Below, one piece after another: positions 41,457 through 50,183 of a stretch of 64,000 nt of DNA. This stretch comes from Bacillota bacterium (GTDB taxonomy: Bacteria; Bacillota; UBA4882; UBA8346), in contig JAEYPR010000019.1 of NCBI GenBank assembly GCA_023410535.1, positions 62,001 through 126,000 of the forward strand, in the 5' to 3' direction. Under the pieces are notes generated by a model that saw nothing but the letters and a program-made list of their open reading frames with translations, was not told the origin of the DNA and did not search any database. Made by a program: the position numbers and the translations under genes. How positions within the stretch are numbered: the first letter of the stretch is position 1; every line of letters starts with the position of its first letter.

Positions 41457-42377
41457 TTAAATCAAACCCCAGTAATCCATTACTGAAATTAATTTCGCCG
41501 CATATTTAGAGTCCGTAGCGTATCCCGCTGCGGCAATGGCTTTCGCAAACTCTTGGGGAGTTTTCGTTTTAAAGGCCGGGGCATACCGCTTATTTTCAAT
41601 TAAAAATTGACTATGACCTTGGACCGAATCGGCAAAAGAAACATACGCTTCAAACTGCGCCATGACCTTCTCCCAAGTCCCGTTGGAGTTTTCCTCCCAA
41701 CTATAAGCCTGCACGGACCCGGCGGGACCAACTCCTTTAATACCGAAAAGATTATAGCTATATCGGCCGGTTGCTTGGTCAACCGGGATCGCTTTACCAT
41801 AATCCGATTCTAAAATGGCCTGCGCCGTCGTTACCGCCGCCGGCACCAAAGTACCGATTTCATCCAGAATTGCGTAATAATGCACCGCATAGACAAAATC
41901 GGCTTTCTCAGCCCCGGAAGTAATTTGAAGGTCGATTCCTTCCTGTCCGGCAGTTCTTACCAGAGTACGGAAGGTTTGGCGTTCATAGACCGCCTTTTTT
42001 AAACTCGCCATCGTCGTGGAATCAAATTGCCCATTAACCTCCAAGTGATTGATCTTTTGAAACAGCTTCAGGCCACTACAGGTGATCGAACCGGCAACAC
42101 CGTCGACACCGTTGCGATTCGGCCCGGAAGCGCCAATCGGGAACTCCAGCACGCGTAAATAACTTTGCCCCAAAATTACCGTTTGATCACCAGTAACCCC
42201 TTTAGCCACCGCTCGGAGTTTCGCTTCGATATCGGAATTGTTATTTTGGTCACCGTTCCCGGGTTGACCTCCCGTGTCCGTATCGATCGGCCCGCCGCCG
42301 ATAAATTTCCTTAAAACGTTTAGAACCGCTTCCCACAATTCCTGAAAAAATATCCAAACCTTTTTCTCCTGATCCAA
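41457..42377 (-). CDS. GH73 endo-beta-N-acetylglucosaminidase
   Basis: 306 aa. The C-terminal 150 residues are a GH73 glucosaminidase domain that cuts peptidoglycan, as in FlgJ and LytG: VPAAVTTAQAILESDYGKA (with the catalytic Glu), YNLFGIKG, and YVSFADSVQGHSQFL, then YATDSKYAAKLISVM. The middle part (about 75-150) resembles a peptidoglycan-binding domain: GITCSGLKLFQK-like sequence and NGQFDSTTMASLKKAV. The N-terminus has a hydrophobic VWIFFQELWEAVLNVLRKFI stretch, which may be an amphipathic anchor rather than a signal peptide. The TTG at 42375-42377 follows AGGAGA by about 9 bases. Export route is unclear. Confidence 0.82.
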   Translation of the reverse strand: MDQEKKVWIFFQELWEAVLNVLRKFIGGGPIDTDTGGQPGNGDQNNNSDIEAKLRAVAKGVTGDQTVILGQSYLRVLEFPIGASGPNRNGVDGVAGSITCSGLKLFQKINHLEVNGQFDSTTMASLKKAVYERQTFRTLVRTAGQEGIDLQITSGAEKADFVYAVHYYAILDEIGTLVPAAVTTAQAILESDYGKAIPVDQATGRYSYNLFGIKGVGPAGSVQAYSWEENSNGTWEKVMAQFEAYVSFADSVQGHSQFLIENKRYAPAFKTKTPQEFAKAIAAAGYATDSKYAAKLISVMDYWGLI

Positions 42378-42575
42378 CGAATCCACTCTCCTGTGCTTTA
42401 TCTTTGGTACAATATATTCCAATGGCACGGAGACGGTCACGACTTCCAGGCAGGGGGCTCTTTACCAGTTTATGAACACTTAACCGATCAGCTTGTCTGA
42501 AGCTGCGTTTACTATTAAAATTGGAGATAGTAAAAGCGCGATCTGCAAATCCTTGTCGATAACGGAGGTTCCACG

Positions 42576-43124
42576 ATGAAAATAGGTATTGTCAGCGATA
42601 CGCATGGTTCGATTACTGCATGGCAGAAGGCCTTTTCTTTACTTAACGACAGTCAATTGATCATTCATTGCGGAGATGTTCTCTATCACGGTCCACGAAA
42701 TCCCCTTCCCGATGGCTACCAACCGCAAGAGTTGGTTACCGCTTTGAATGCAATGACAATCCCAATGGTATATTCCAAAGGCAACTGTGATGCCGAAGTT
42801 GATCAAATGCTCCTCGAATATCCGATCGAGGCGCCGTATGTCCATCTCGTTATTGACGGGATCCGAATCTTGGTTCATCACGGTCATCAATTTGATGGGG
42901 AGACCGTTCCGGCCAAGCTGCTTCGAGACAACCGGCTAATCATTTCCGGCCATACTCATCTGCCGAGCATCCACCAAAAAGATTTAACTGTCTTTTTAAA
43001 CCCGGGCAGCCCCGCCCTACCCAAAAACAGTCCTAAAGTGCCTACGGTAGCGCAAATCATTGATCGCCGGATTGAGATCCTCAATCTGGTTGATGGTTCG
43101 GTGGTTCAGTCAATCAGTTTATAA
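42576..43124 (+). CDS. YfcE-type phosphodiesterase
   Basis: A 182-aa metallophosphoesterase of the YfcE/MJ0936 family with activity on artificial phosphodiesters; natural substrate unknown. The metal-binding motifs are VSDTHGS at the start, IHCGDVLYHG, SKGNCDAE, VHHGHQFDG, and ISGHTHLPS. GGAGG lies 7 bases before the ATG. Divergent from the glucosaminidase and followed by the structured RNA region, with no clear operon partner. Confidence 0.9.
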   Translation: MKIGIVSDTHGSITAWQKAFSLLNDSQLIIHCGDVLYHGPRNPLPDGYQPQELVTALNAMTIPMVYSKGNCDAEVDQMLLEYPIEAPYVHLVIDGIRILVHHGHQFDGETVPAKLLRDNRLIISGHTHLPSIHQKDLTVFLNPGSPALPKNSPKVPTVAQIIDRRIEILNLVDGSVVQSISL

Positions 43125-43271
43125 AGATCGAAATTCAATAATTGTCGAAAAATGACGATTTTTAAAAGAAAATAGTCATTAGCCAGACTCAGCGCATTAT
43201 TTGCGTATTTATCGTCTATTTTGAAATTCAAGAAAAATAATAAAACGCCCGACAATTTTTATAGAAGTCGT

Positions 43272-43407
43272 CCACACTAGCCTCTGCTCGCGCAAGCGAA
43301 TTAAAAAATAGGCTTAAGTGGAGCGACAGAAGAGTCGAAGTTATTTTCGGAGTAGCTAACACCAGTAGCTATGACACGAAACGATGTTAAACATCGATGG
43401 AAAACCA
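43272..43407 (+). ncRNA. Candidate structured RNA or leader, five adjacent hairpins
   Basis: Pairings found by eye on the plus strand: CCAC...AGCCT with AGGCT...GTGG (43272-43283 with 43310-43321), enclosing TCGC-GCAA-GCGA (GNRA loop, 43288-43299); CGAC/GTCG (43324-43337); TTTCG/CGAAA (43345-43349 with 43377-43381) enclosing TAGCTA/TAGCTA; CGATGT/ACATCG (43382-43396); TGG/CCA (43398-43407). A ribosome site, a 35-codon frame and a terminator follow. I do not recognise a known riboswitch class. Upstream to 43125 nothing else is clear. Confidence 0.5.
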
Positions 43408-43455
43408 CCCACCTTAACAATGTTTAACACAACTTCATGAAAGGGGCGTTTCCCA

Positions 43456-43563
43456 ATGTTCAAATGGATTCAAGGGATCTTTTCCCAATGGGGCGAACGA
43501 AAAACATTAGGTTATGAGATTCAGTTCTACCCTGGGGGAACCAAATTTAAAAAGATTAAATAG
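43456..43563 (+). CDS. 35-aa small protein downstream of the structured RNA
   Basis: An ATG at 43456 follows AAGGGG by 9 bases, and the frame closes at TAG 43561-43563, just before a strong terminator. The product starts MFKWIQGIFSQWGERKTLGY and ends GGTKFKKIK. It is basic, with three aromatic residues in an amphipathic N-terminal helix, so membrane-surface association is possible. I know no family. Support comes only from ribosome site, frame and terminator. Confidence 0.5.
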   Translation: MFKWIQGIFSQWGERKTLGYEIQFYPGGTKFKKIK

Positions 43564-43583
43564 GCTCAACGATTGAAGCTAAA

Positions 43584-43618
43584 AACAAGCCACCCTAACC
43601 GGTGGCTTGTTAATTTTC
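43584..43618 (+). terminator. Terminator of the small-protein unit
   Basis: AACAAGCCACC/GGTGGCTTGTT (43584-43594 with 43601-43611), 6-base loop, followed by AATTTTC. Confidence 0.82.
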
Positions 43619-43808
43619 AATTTTTGAAAATACTATCGCAGTAAGCAATTCCGTCTCGGAGTTAATCATCCGGAAGCGATTTGCAAACGTAAATCGCTAA
43701 AAACAGGTCGTTGTTGAAAAATTATCAAGCAGGTTATAAAATAACGTTGTACACTTTTTACCGTTTATCTTCGTTGGACTCTTAAGAATCCGGAAATGAG
43801 GGCCAGGT

Positions 43809-45365
43809 ATGAAACGCACGAATGGAGCGATCGTAAAAAATATTGCGATCATCGGAACAATCTTGGTGGGAATCGCCAATTTGCTTTATTTGCCGGTCAA
43901 TAACCTTCATCCCGATGAAGCATATTATTGGGTATGGTCGCACAACCTCGCTTGGGGCTATTTCGACAATTCCCCAATGGTCGCCTATGTAATCCGTTTT
44001 TTTACCTCTTTTGGCAATTCGGCGTTTTGGGTACGATTACCCGCGTTGTTGGTTTGGCTATGGTTAGTCTGTTTTATTTACTGGTTTACCAAGAAACTAT
44101 ATAAAAATTCACAAGCGGGCTTTCTGGCGTTATTGATTGGTTTATTTGTCCCGCTGTTAACGTCCGGAAGCCATATTATGACCCATGATATTCCATTGAT
44201 GTTCTTTACCAGCCTTGTCTTTTACTTTCTCTATGAGGCGGTTGAAGAAGGCAAAAAAAAGGCTTGGTATGGCGTGGGAATCTTTTTGGGGTTCGCCCTT
44301 TTTTCCAAATTTCAAGCCGCATTGTTGGGCGTCATTATCCTGGCGATGCTGCTGTTCCGTTCCTCCAAACGACATTGGTTGACACGGAAAGAACCTTATT
44401 GGGCTGCTTTGATCAGTCTATTAATGTTTACTCCCATCCTTTATTGGAATGCCACCCATCGCTGGGCTGCTTTTGCTTTTCAATTTGAACATGGCATCCA
44501 CCGCGTGATGAAGTTAGAAAATTTATTGGAGTTTTGGGGTGGCCAAGCGCTGATCTTTTCGTTGCTGTTTTTTGCTTTATTTTATTATGCCGCCAAACGC
44601 ACTTTTAGTTGGCAGCTTCGAAAAGCTCCCGATGTGTTCTTAATGTATTCTTTTTTACCGATCTTTTTGTTTTTTAGTTTCACGAGTCTTACCTACCCGG
44701 CTTTGCCAAACTGGCCGGCAATCGCCTACCTGCCCTCCATCATTTTTTTAGGCGCGCAATTGCAACGGTCATTCGAGTATTTCGGCCGGATTCGCCGGAC
44801 GTTGTTATGGATTTTTTTGATTTTTTCCTTTGGCATCAGCACGCTCTTGTTAACCCTCGTACGTTACCCGGAACTGCTCATTTCCCATTTGAACATCAAT
44901 CTTCCCTCGGAGCAGGTCATCGCCAATTCTACCTACGGTTGGTCCAAACTTGGTCAACGTGTTGACCAGGCAATCGACCAATACCTGCCGCATCAAAAGG
45001 TGGTGCCGATATTCGGCGACTCCTATCAAGTCGCGGCGGAATTACAATATTATGTCTCCAAACCGGCCGTGTTTTTTACCACCCGTGAAGCCCACCGCTG
45101 TCATTTTGACTACGTCACCATGGATAAGATTGCGGAATTTAATGGCCAAAGCGGAATCCTAGTGATCAAAGATCACTTGCCGCCTTCGGCCGCAAAGTAT
45201 TTTCAAGAAATCGCTTTGGTCGAACATTTCGCAGTCAAACGTTTTGGACAGCAAGTCCGCGATCTCTATATTTACCGTTTTGCCAAACTCGACGCGCCCG
45301 CCCTTTATGAAATGGCGGCAAACAAGCCGTTAGGTTATCCGGGCAAATATAAGGATCCGCAATAA
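43809..45365 (+). CDS. GT39/ArnT-like membrane glycosyltransferase
   Basis: 518 aa with about ten membrane segments in the first 360 residues and a soluble C-terminal part. The luminal-loop motif NNLHPDEAYYWVWS (acidic DE near residue 36) is typical of the PMT/ArnT (GT39) family, which moves sugars from polyprenyl-phosphate carriers to lipids or proteins outside the cytoplasm; MTHDIPLMFF is the second conserved patch. The ATG at 43809 follows GAGGG at short range. It is not joined to other sugar genes here. Acceptor and donor are unknown. Downstream is the palindromic element. Confidence 0.85.
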   Translation: MKRTNGAIVKNIAIIGTILVGIANLLYLPVNNLHPDEAYYWVWSHNLAWGYFDNSPMVAYVIRFFTSFGNSAFWVRLPALLVWLWLVCFIYWFTKKLYKNSQAGFLALLIGLFVPLLTSGSHIMTHDIPLMFFTSLVFYFLYEAVEEGKKKAWYGVGIFLGFALFSKFQAALLGVIILAMLLFRSSKRHWLTRKEPYWAALISLLMFTPILYWNATHRWAAFAFQFEHGIHRVMKLENLLEFWGGQALIFSLLFFALFYYAAKRTFSWQLRKAPDVFLMYSFLPIFLFFSFTSLTYPALPNWPAIAYLPSIIFLGAQLQRSFEYFGRIRRTLLWIFLIFSFGISTLLLTLVRYPELLISHLNINLPSEQVIANSTYGWSKLGQRVDQAIDQYLPHQKVVPIFGDSYQVAAELQYYVSKPAVFFTTREAHRCHFDYVTMDKIAEFNGQSGILVIKDHLPPSAAKYFQEIALVEHFAVKRFGQQVRDLYIYRFAKLDAPALYEMAANKPLGYPGKYKDPQ

Positions 45366-45510
45366 AGAGACTATTGATCAGTCCCTGCCGCTTAGCGTTG
45401 TCATTCAAAAAAGACCGGGTTGAACATTAAAAAAATTCACTATCCACAAGCTTGCCGAACAACTCCACAAGCTTACTACTGCTAAAAAATAGCTGAATGC
45501 GCATCTGTCC

Positions 45511-45636
45511 GCCCAGACCTGAAGTTCTGGGCTAGGATTTAAAACCATTCTCAAACCCGTCTTAAAGCCGGGTTGGGCCGTGCTTCGAAGCAGTGCCGAG
45601 CCCTGAAAGGGCTTTAGAATGGTTTATACACCTAGC
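45511..45636. repeat. Nested palindromic element
   Basis: AAACCATTCT (45542-45551) and AGAATGGTTT (45616-45625) form a perfect 10-bp stem. Inside are three hairpins: AACCCG/CGGGTT (45554-45559 with 45569-45574), TGC-TTCGAA-GCA (45581-45592), and AGCCCT-GAA-AGGGCT (45599-45613). Outside are GCTAGG/CCTAGC (about 45530-45536 with 45630-45635) and a GCCCAGA...TCTGGGC hairpin. It has the look of an IS200/IS605-derived mobile fragment or a structured RNA; no transposase is near. The rest of 45366-45724 has nothing else. Confidence 0.55.
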
Positions 45637-45724
45637 CAGGTCGTTTACGGCTTGGCGGAGAGAAACACATTCAATTTTCGTTCTTGCGCTTACCCCGGCC
45701 TGCCGGAGGAGCTCTTTTTAAGTA

Positions 45725-46261
45725 TCAACCAAAAAAATAACCATATCCCAAACAAGTAATCAGTGCGAATACGGCGCCAACCAAAAAGCCGACCAACACA
45801 TCCAACGGATAATGAACTCCGCAATATACCCTCGAAAAACCGATGACCAATGAAAGTCCGATAAACCAGACCCCAATCTGGGGCGCAAACCAACTGATCA
45901 CTAGAGCGGTACCAAGATTATTTGCCGAATGCGCTGAGGGAAATGAAAGTCTGCCTGCCTTCACCATCCGGTGGGCATCGGGCAACGCCAATCCGGGTCG
46001 CAACCGTCCGAATTTACGTTTGAAAAAGTTGCAGAGTTGGTCGGATAAGGCAACGACAATGATGATAAGAACCATAACCATTCTGACGGTTTGGGTTCCA
46101 AAGATCAGCAAAAAAACCAACGTAATCAATAATGGTATCCGAAAATAATGTTCATTGGTGATGACCGGCATCATCCGGTCAAACCAACGATTCTTCAAGC
46201 GATGGTTAATAAAGTAAAAGATCTTGCGATCAATGACTGTCAATCTCCGTTTCAACGACAT
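45725..46261 (-). CDS. PAP2-family phosphatase
   Basis: A membrane phosphatase of about 178 aa in the PAP2 superfamily, which includes undecaprenyl-diphosphate and phosphatidylglycerol-phosphate phosphatases. The three catalytic motifs are intact: KRKFGRLRP (KxxxxxxRP), FPSAHSANN (PSGH variant PSAH), and SRVYCGVHYPLDV (SRxxxxxHxxxD). Four to five hydrophobic segments are visible. The start is unsure: ATG 46259-46261 is used here, while a TTG at 46288 is in frame, and neither has a clear ribosome site. It probably recycles undecaprenyl-PP or acts on another lipid phosphate. Confidence 0.88.
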   Translation of the reverse strand: MSLKRRLTVIDRKIFYFINHRLKNRWFDRMMPVITNEHYFRIPLLITLVFLLIFGTQTVRMVMVLIIIVVALSDQLCNFFKRKFGRLRPGLALPDAHRMVKAGRLSFPSAHSANNLGTALVISWFAPQIGVWFIGLSLVIGFSRVYCGVHYPLDVLVGFLVGAVFALITCLGYGYFFG

Positions 46262-46341
46262 TCGTCGCAACCACGCTCTTTTCTTCAAGACATTAAGGCA
46301 GCATTTTCATTTGGAATGGGGCCTGATTCCGCCGACAAGCA

Positions 46342-46773
46342 CTAACGTAAGTATTCCCGATATTGGCTGTCAACTGACTGTAAAAATTGCTTTGATTCAT
46401 CCCACATATTAAGATTGGCGATCTGATCCATGGTAAAGAAACGAACAGATCGTCCTTCAGGATTTTCTAAAACCGTCTCGAAGTATTTCATCAAAAATAA
46501 ATGCGTGTCGATGTGAATTGTTGTTTGATAGCGGTTCCATTGATATTGATAACTTCCGAGATCTTTAATCACCCGAACTTTAACGCCGGCTTCCTCCATC
46601 ACTTCGCGAACGGCCGTGATCTCCGGGGATTCACCGTCCTCAATATGTCCGGCCGGGATGATCCACCGGTTTTTACTGGAATTGCTCGTCACAAGAAGAT
46701 ATTCGATGATGTTTCCAGTGCACTTAAAAACAACTCCGCCCGCCCGTTGTTCGCTGATTGGTTGAGTCATCAT
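46342..46773 (-). CDS. Nudix hydrolase
   Basis: 143 aa. The Nudix box is complete: GHIEDGESPEITAVREVMEE followed by AG (GX5EX7REUXEEXGU), around residues 43-65. The N-terminal AGGVVFK and the strand WIIPAGH fit the family of MutT-like or diphosphoinositol/dinucleotide polyphosphate hydrolases. The substrate cannot be told. GGGGTGGC precedes the double ATG at 46773. It is followed by the PAP2 gene 80 bases downstream. Confidence 0.86.
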   Translation of the reverse strand: MMTQPISEQRAGGVVFKCTGNIIEYLLVTSNSSKNRWIIPAGHIEDGESPEITAVREVMEEAGVKVRVIKDLGSYQYQWNRYQTTIHIDTHLFLMKYFETVLENPEGRSVRFFTMDQIANLNMWDESKQFLQSVDSQYREYLR

Positions 46774-46856
46774 TGCCACCCCGTGTTTAAATTATCAAAC
46801 ATGTCTTGGATTCGTAGCGATATTATTGAAACGACATGTAATATTTGCCAATTATA

Positions 46857-46886
46857 AATAAAAACATCTGTTAAAACAGATGTTTC
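46857..46886 (-). terminator. Terminator of rodA
   Basis: AAACATCTG/CAGATGTTT (46862-46870 with 46877-46885), 6-base loop, then TTATTT on the minus strand. Confidence 0.85.
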
Positions 46887-46891
46887 AATTG

Positions 46892-48019
46892 CTAAAACAT
46901 AATTTTCTGACGGCGCGCCCAGATATTGGTTAAGATACCAATCGACGCAAGATTGGCAATCATCGAACTTCCGCCGGAACTGATAAACGGCAAAGGAATC
47001 CCGGTGATCGGCATAATCCCCATGTTCATTCCGACATTTTCAAGAATATGAAAAAGAAACATCGAAATAATCCCAACCGCCATAATCGTCCCGGTTTTAT
47101 CCCGAGCTTGATAGGCAATACGAATTCCCCGCCAGATTAATGTAAAAAAGAGAAAGAGAATCCCAAACGACCCGATAAATCCCAATTCTTCGCAGAGTAC
47201 GGCAAAGATAAAGTCGGTGTGATTTTCGGGGAGATACCCTAACCGTCCTTGGGTTCCCCGAAACAATCCTTTTCCAAAAAATTGACCGGAACCGACGGCA
47301 ATCACTGCTTGCCGGACATTCCAACCGCTCCCTTGCGGATCGCGTTCGGGATCGATAAAGCTCGTTAAACGGTTGATCTGATATTGTTTAAGCGGGAAGG
47401 GTACTTGCGGGAAAAAGTAATGGGCGGTAAATAACAAAGCAACCAAGGCAATACCCGTAAATATCAAAGTAAATAACTTCCACCCCGGTGCTCCGGCAGT
47501 ATACATCATGGTAAACATAAAAAAGATAAATACTAAAGCGGTTCCCAAGTCGGGTTGCATTAATATTAACAAGAGCGGGAGACCGATAAAACAAAACGGC
47601 CCTAAAAAACTATAAAATGAAGTTAAACTCTCTTTTTCCGCCAGATACTTTCCAAATGTAATAATCATGATAACCTTCGAAAACTCCGACGGTTGCACCC
47701 CAAAAAGCCAGCTTTGGGCGCCATTGCCGCTACGCCCGAGCGGCGTTAATACTAATATTAACATGAAAATGTTGAAAATATAAAGGAGCTGCGCCATCCG
47801 GTCGGAGATCCGGTAATCGAAGAATAGCAGTCCACCAAGGAGTAATGTTCCAATAACAACGGCACCCGTTTGTTTTTTGACAAAAGCAAACGGATCGCCT
47901 TGGGTTAGTCCGACTTTAGCATGGGTAGCGCTATAAACCATCGTGAGCCCCACGATAATCAATATTGCAACAACCACCAGTAATGTGAAATCAACATTTT
48001 TCAACAACCGACGGTCCAA
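46892..48019 (-). CDS. rodA: RodA, SEDS peptidoglycan polymerase
   Basis: RodA polymerises glycan strands from lipid II for cell elongation, together with PBP2 and MreBCD. The 375-aa product has about ten membrane segments and the SEDS motifs: QPDLGTALVF, the conserved WNVRQAVIAVGSGQFFGKG loop and LPENHTDFIFAVLCEELGF, and the ending MGIMPITGIPLPFISSGGSS. The TTG at 48017-48019 follows GGAGG by 7 bases. An upstream in-frame ATG at 48043 has no better site. A terminator separates it from minE, yet it sits in the shape/division block, downstream of minE. Confidence 0.93.
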   Translation of the reverse strand: MDRRLLKNVDFTLLVVVAILIIVGLTMVYSATHAKVGLTQGDPFAFVKKQTGAVVIGTLLLGGLLFFDYRISDRMAQLLYIFNIFMLILVLTPLGRSGNGAQSWLFGVQPSEFSKVIMIITFGKYLAEKESLTSFYSFLGPFCFIGLPLLLILMQPDLGTALVFIFFMFTMMYTAGAPGWKLFTLIFTGIALVALLFTAHYFFPQVPFPLKQYQINRLTSFIDPERDPQGSGWNVRQAVIAVGSGQFFGKGLFRGTQGRLGYLPENHTDFIFAVLCEELGFIGSFGILFLFFTLIWRGIRIAYQARDKTGTIMAVGIISMFLFHILENVGMNMGIMPITGIPLPFISSGGSSMIANLASIGILTNIWARRQKIMF

Positions 48020-48097
48020 AGCCATGCCTCCTTTACCACGCATTTATTATATCCCGTTCCTCAGTGTAAGTCTACCAGAAAAAAGTTCCTAAGGCAA

Positions 48098-48139
48098 AGA
48101 AAAACGGCTAACTACACCGCGAAAGTTAACCGTTTTCAT
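48098..48139 (-). terminator. Terminator of minCDE
   Basis: AAACGGTTAACT/AGTTAGCCGTTTT with a 10-base GC-rich loop and a T run on the minus strand (48098-48139). Confidence 0.75.
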
Positions 48140-48217
48140 AACAATTTTTAAAGGATGGCAAACCATTCATTACCAAATGAATCACGCAACCATCGTATCA
48201 GACTTCACAACAAAACG

Positions 48218-48472
48218 TTACCGACGAATCCGTTTGACGGGAATATTGGCCGTTAAGGCAGCAGAACGTTCGGTTGAAGTCAAATTAACATCCATCGTCT
48301 GCTCGTCAATATCCATATACTTCGAGATCACTTGGATCATCTCTTCTTTTAAGGATTCCATCAATCCCGGCGAAACACTGGCCCGGTCATGGACTAATAC
48401 CAGCCGCAACCGTTCAACCGCCCGTTCTTTACTTGAGGTGTCGTCACGCAGGAACTTGTTAATTAAATCCAT
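48218..48472 (-). CDS. minE: MinE, division-site topological specificity factor
   Basis: MinE stimulates the MinD ATPase and drives Min oscillation so that division occurs at mid-cell. The 84-aa product starts MDLINKFLRDDTSSKERAVE, the membrane-targeting and MinD-binding region, then RLRLVLVHDRASVSPGLMES and the C-terminal dimer domain. The ATG at 48470-48472 follows GGGGG by a few bases. Last gene of minCDE. Confidence 0.92.
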   Translation of the reverse strand: MDLINKFLRDDTSSKERAVERLRLVLVHDRASVSPGLMESLKEEMIQVISKYMDIDEQTMDVNLTSTERSAALTANIPVKRIRR

Positions 48473-48532
48473 TTTGTTACCCCCGTTTACTTTCAAAATC
48501 CAAAATGGCAATGGCAGAATTATCAAACCGTT

Positions 48533-49327
48533 TTATTTTTTAATCATCCGTTTGAGCTTTTCAAGAATGCCGAGATCATAATCGAGTGACATAAAGGGTA
48601 CTTTTTCCCCTTCCAACCGTGCCACAATATTCCGAAACGCTTGTCCGGCCCGGGAAGAATTGTCCATCACCGCCGGTTCGCCCCGGTTCGTGGAGATAAT
48701 GATGCTTTGGTCGTCCGGCACGACCCCAAGCAGATCGATGGCAAGGATGTCATTGACGTCGTCAATATTCATCATATCGCCTTTGCGCACCATATCCGGG
48801 CGCACGCGGTTGATAACCAACTGCGGGGTGGCGAATTCATTGGCTTGTAATAAACCGATGATCCGGTCGGCGTCCCGGACGGCCGAAACATCGGGGGTGG
48901 TCACGATGACTGCTTGATCCGCACCTGCGATCGCATTTCGGAATCCCTGCTCAATCCCGGCCGGGCAATCGATTAGGATCACATCAAATTCCTTCCGCAA
49001 CTCGTCGCAAAGCTCTTTCATTTGTTCCGGTTTGACAGCGTCTTTCTCACGGGTCTGCGCCGCCGGTAACAGATATAAGTTCTCGAACCGTTTATCCTTA
49101 ATCAAAGCTTGTTTAATCTTACATTGTTTCTCGACCACATGAACCAGATCATAGACAATCCGGTTTTCCAGACCCATCACGACATCTAAATTCCGCAAAC
49201 CGATATCCGCGTCAATCAGAACCGTTTTCCGGCTCCGAAGCGCTAAACCGACCCCGATATTGGCAGTGGTGGTGGTCTTGCCGACACCGCCTTTGCCAGA
49301 GGTCACAACAACAACTCGACCCGACAT
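48533..49327 (-). CDS. minD: MinD, division-site ATPase
   Basis: MinD is a membrane-bound ParA-type ATPase that recruits MinC to the poles. The 264-aa product has the deviant Walker A VVTSGKGGVGKTTTTANI, DADIGLRNLDVVMGLE, the Walker B-like VILIDCPAGIEQGF, and the amphipathic C-terminal membrane-targeting helix (ILEKLKRMIKK). GAGGAGG precedes the ATG at 49327. Between minC and minE. Confidence 0.96.
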   Translation of the reverse strand: MSGRVVVVTSGKGGVGKTTTTANIGVGLALRSRKTVLIDADIGLRNLDVVMGLENRIVYDLVHVVEKQCKIKQALIKDKRFENLYLLPAAQTREKDAVKPEQMKELCDELRKEFDVILIDCPAGIEQGFRNAIAGADQAVIVTTPDVSAVRDADRIIGLLQANEFATPQLVINRVRPDMVRKGDMMNIDDVNDILAIDLLGVVPDDQSIIISTNRGEPAVMDNSSRAGQAFRNIVARLEGEKVPFMSLDYDLGILEKLKRMIKK

Positions 49328-49370
49328 GTAAAAAACCTCCTCGTTGCTCTTAAAGCTACTCCGTTAACTA

Positions 49371-50045
49371 TTAGTTTGAGAGCGCGGGCTTAACCTCAAT
49401 CAAATCGTCCTTGATTTTAGCAACCTCAGGCCCAAAATAACCCGACTCATTTTTCTTTTTTTCCGCTGGACCCCGGGTAATCACGCCGGCGATCCGGATT
49501 TGCGTTGGATTAAACTGAAAAGCGTAAATCTTGGCCGTTTTGTCGCCGGCCGCACCGGCATGAGCGGTTCCCCGCAGCGTACCGAGAATAATAATATCTC
49601 CGCTTGCCACCACTTCAGCACCAGGATTCACGTCGCCCATAATCACCAAATTACCGTCAAACTCAACGCGTTGCCCGGAACGAACCGTCCGTTTTACCGT
49701 AACGGTTCCAATAAAATCATCACTTTCGTCAGCACGATAATTCTGATTGACCTGAGCGTTTAGACTCGACTCTCCCACTACTTTAAAGAGAATTAACCCG
49801 GATTGGTGCAACAATTCTTGGAGTGCTTCCCGCTGGGTTTCATCCAATTTCCGTTTACCAACTTTGACAGAGATTTTAGCTCCTTTAAAAAAATCCTGGG
49901 CCTGTTGCAGTTGGGTTTGCAACTGTTCAAGATATTTTTCAAATGGTCCGCTCTCAGGGATTAATAACGCTAAGCCGTTTTTATACCCTTTAAAAACAAC
50001 AGTCGCAAGTTCATCCGTTGTTTTTTTGGTGCTATGTGCAATCAT
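49371..50045 (-). CDS. minC: MinC, septum-site inhibitor
   Basis: MinC blocks FtsZ assembly away from mid-cell. The 224-aa product has an N-terminal domain (residues 10-105, VVFKGYKNGLALLIPESG) and the C-terminal right-handed beta helix: VKRTVRSGQRVEFDGNLVIM, GDVNPGAEVVASGDIIILG, LRGTAHAGAAGD. GGAGC precedes the ATG at 50045. First of minCDE, after the pbp2 terminator. Confidence 0.95.
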   Translation of the reverse strand: MIAHSTKKTTDELATVVFKGYKNGLALLIPESGPFEKYLEQLQTQLQQAQDFFKGAKISVKVGKRKLDETQREALQELLHQSGLILFKVVGESSLNAQVNQNYRADESDDFIGTVTVKRTVRSGQRVEFDGNLVIMGDVNPGAEVVASGDIIILGTLRGTAHAGAAGDKTAKIYAFQFNPTQIRIAGVITRGPAEKKKNESGYFGPEVAKIKDDLIEVKPALSN

Positions 50046-50138
50046 AAAAAGCTCCTATCATCGACAAAGTTGGATTAAAATAATTATTTTCCCTGATTTG
50101 ATTATAGAAATAATAATCGTTATAGAATTCGCGGTTTC

Positions 50139-50165
50139 AAAAAAAAATCCTCCTAGAATGGAGGA
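50139..50165 (-). terminator. Terminator of pbp2
   Basis: TCCTCC/GGAGGA (50148-50153 with 50160-50165), 6-base loop, then nine T on the minus strand. It lies between mrdA and minC, so min genes need another promoter or read-through. Confidence 0.85.
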
Positions 50166-50183
50166 AGATGCAAATTTGATATT

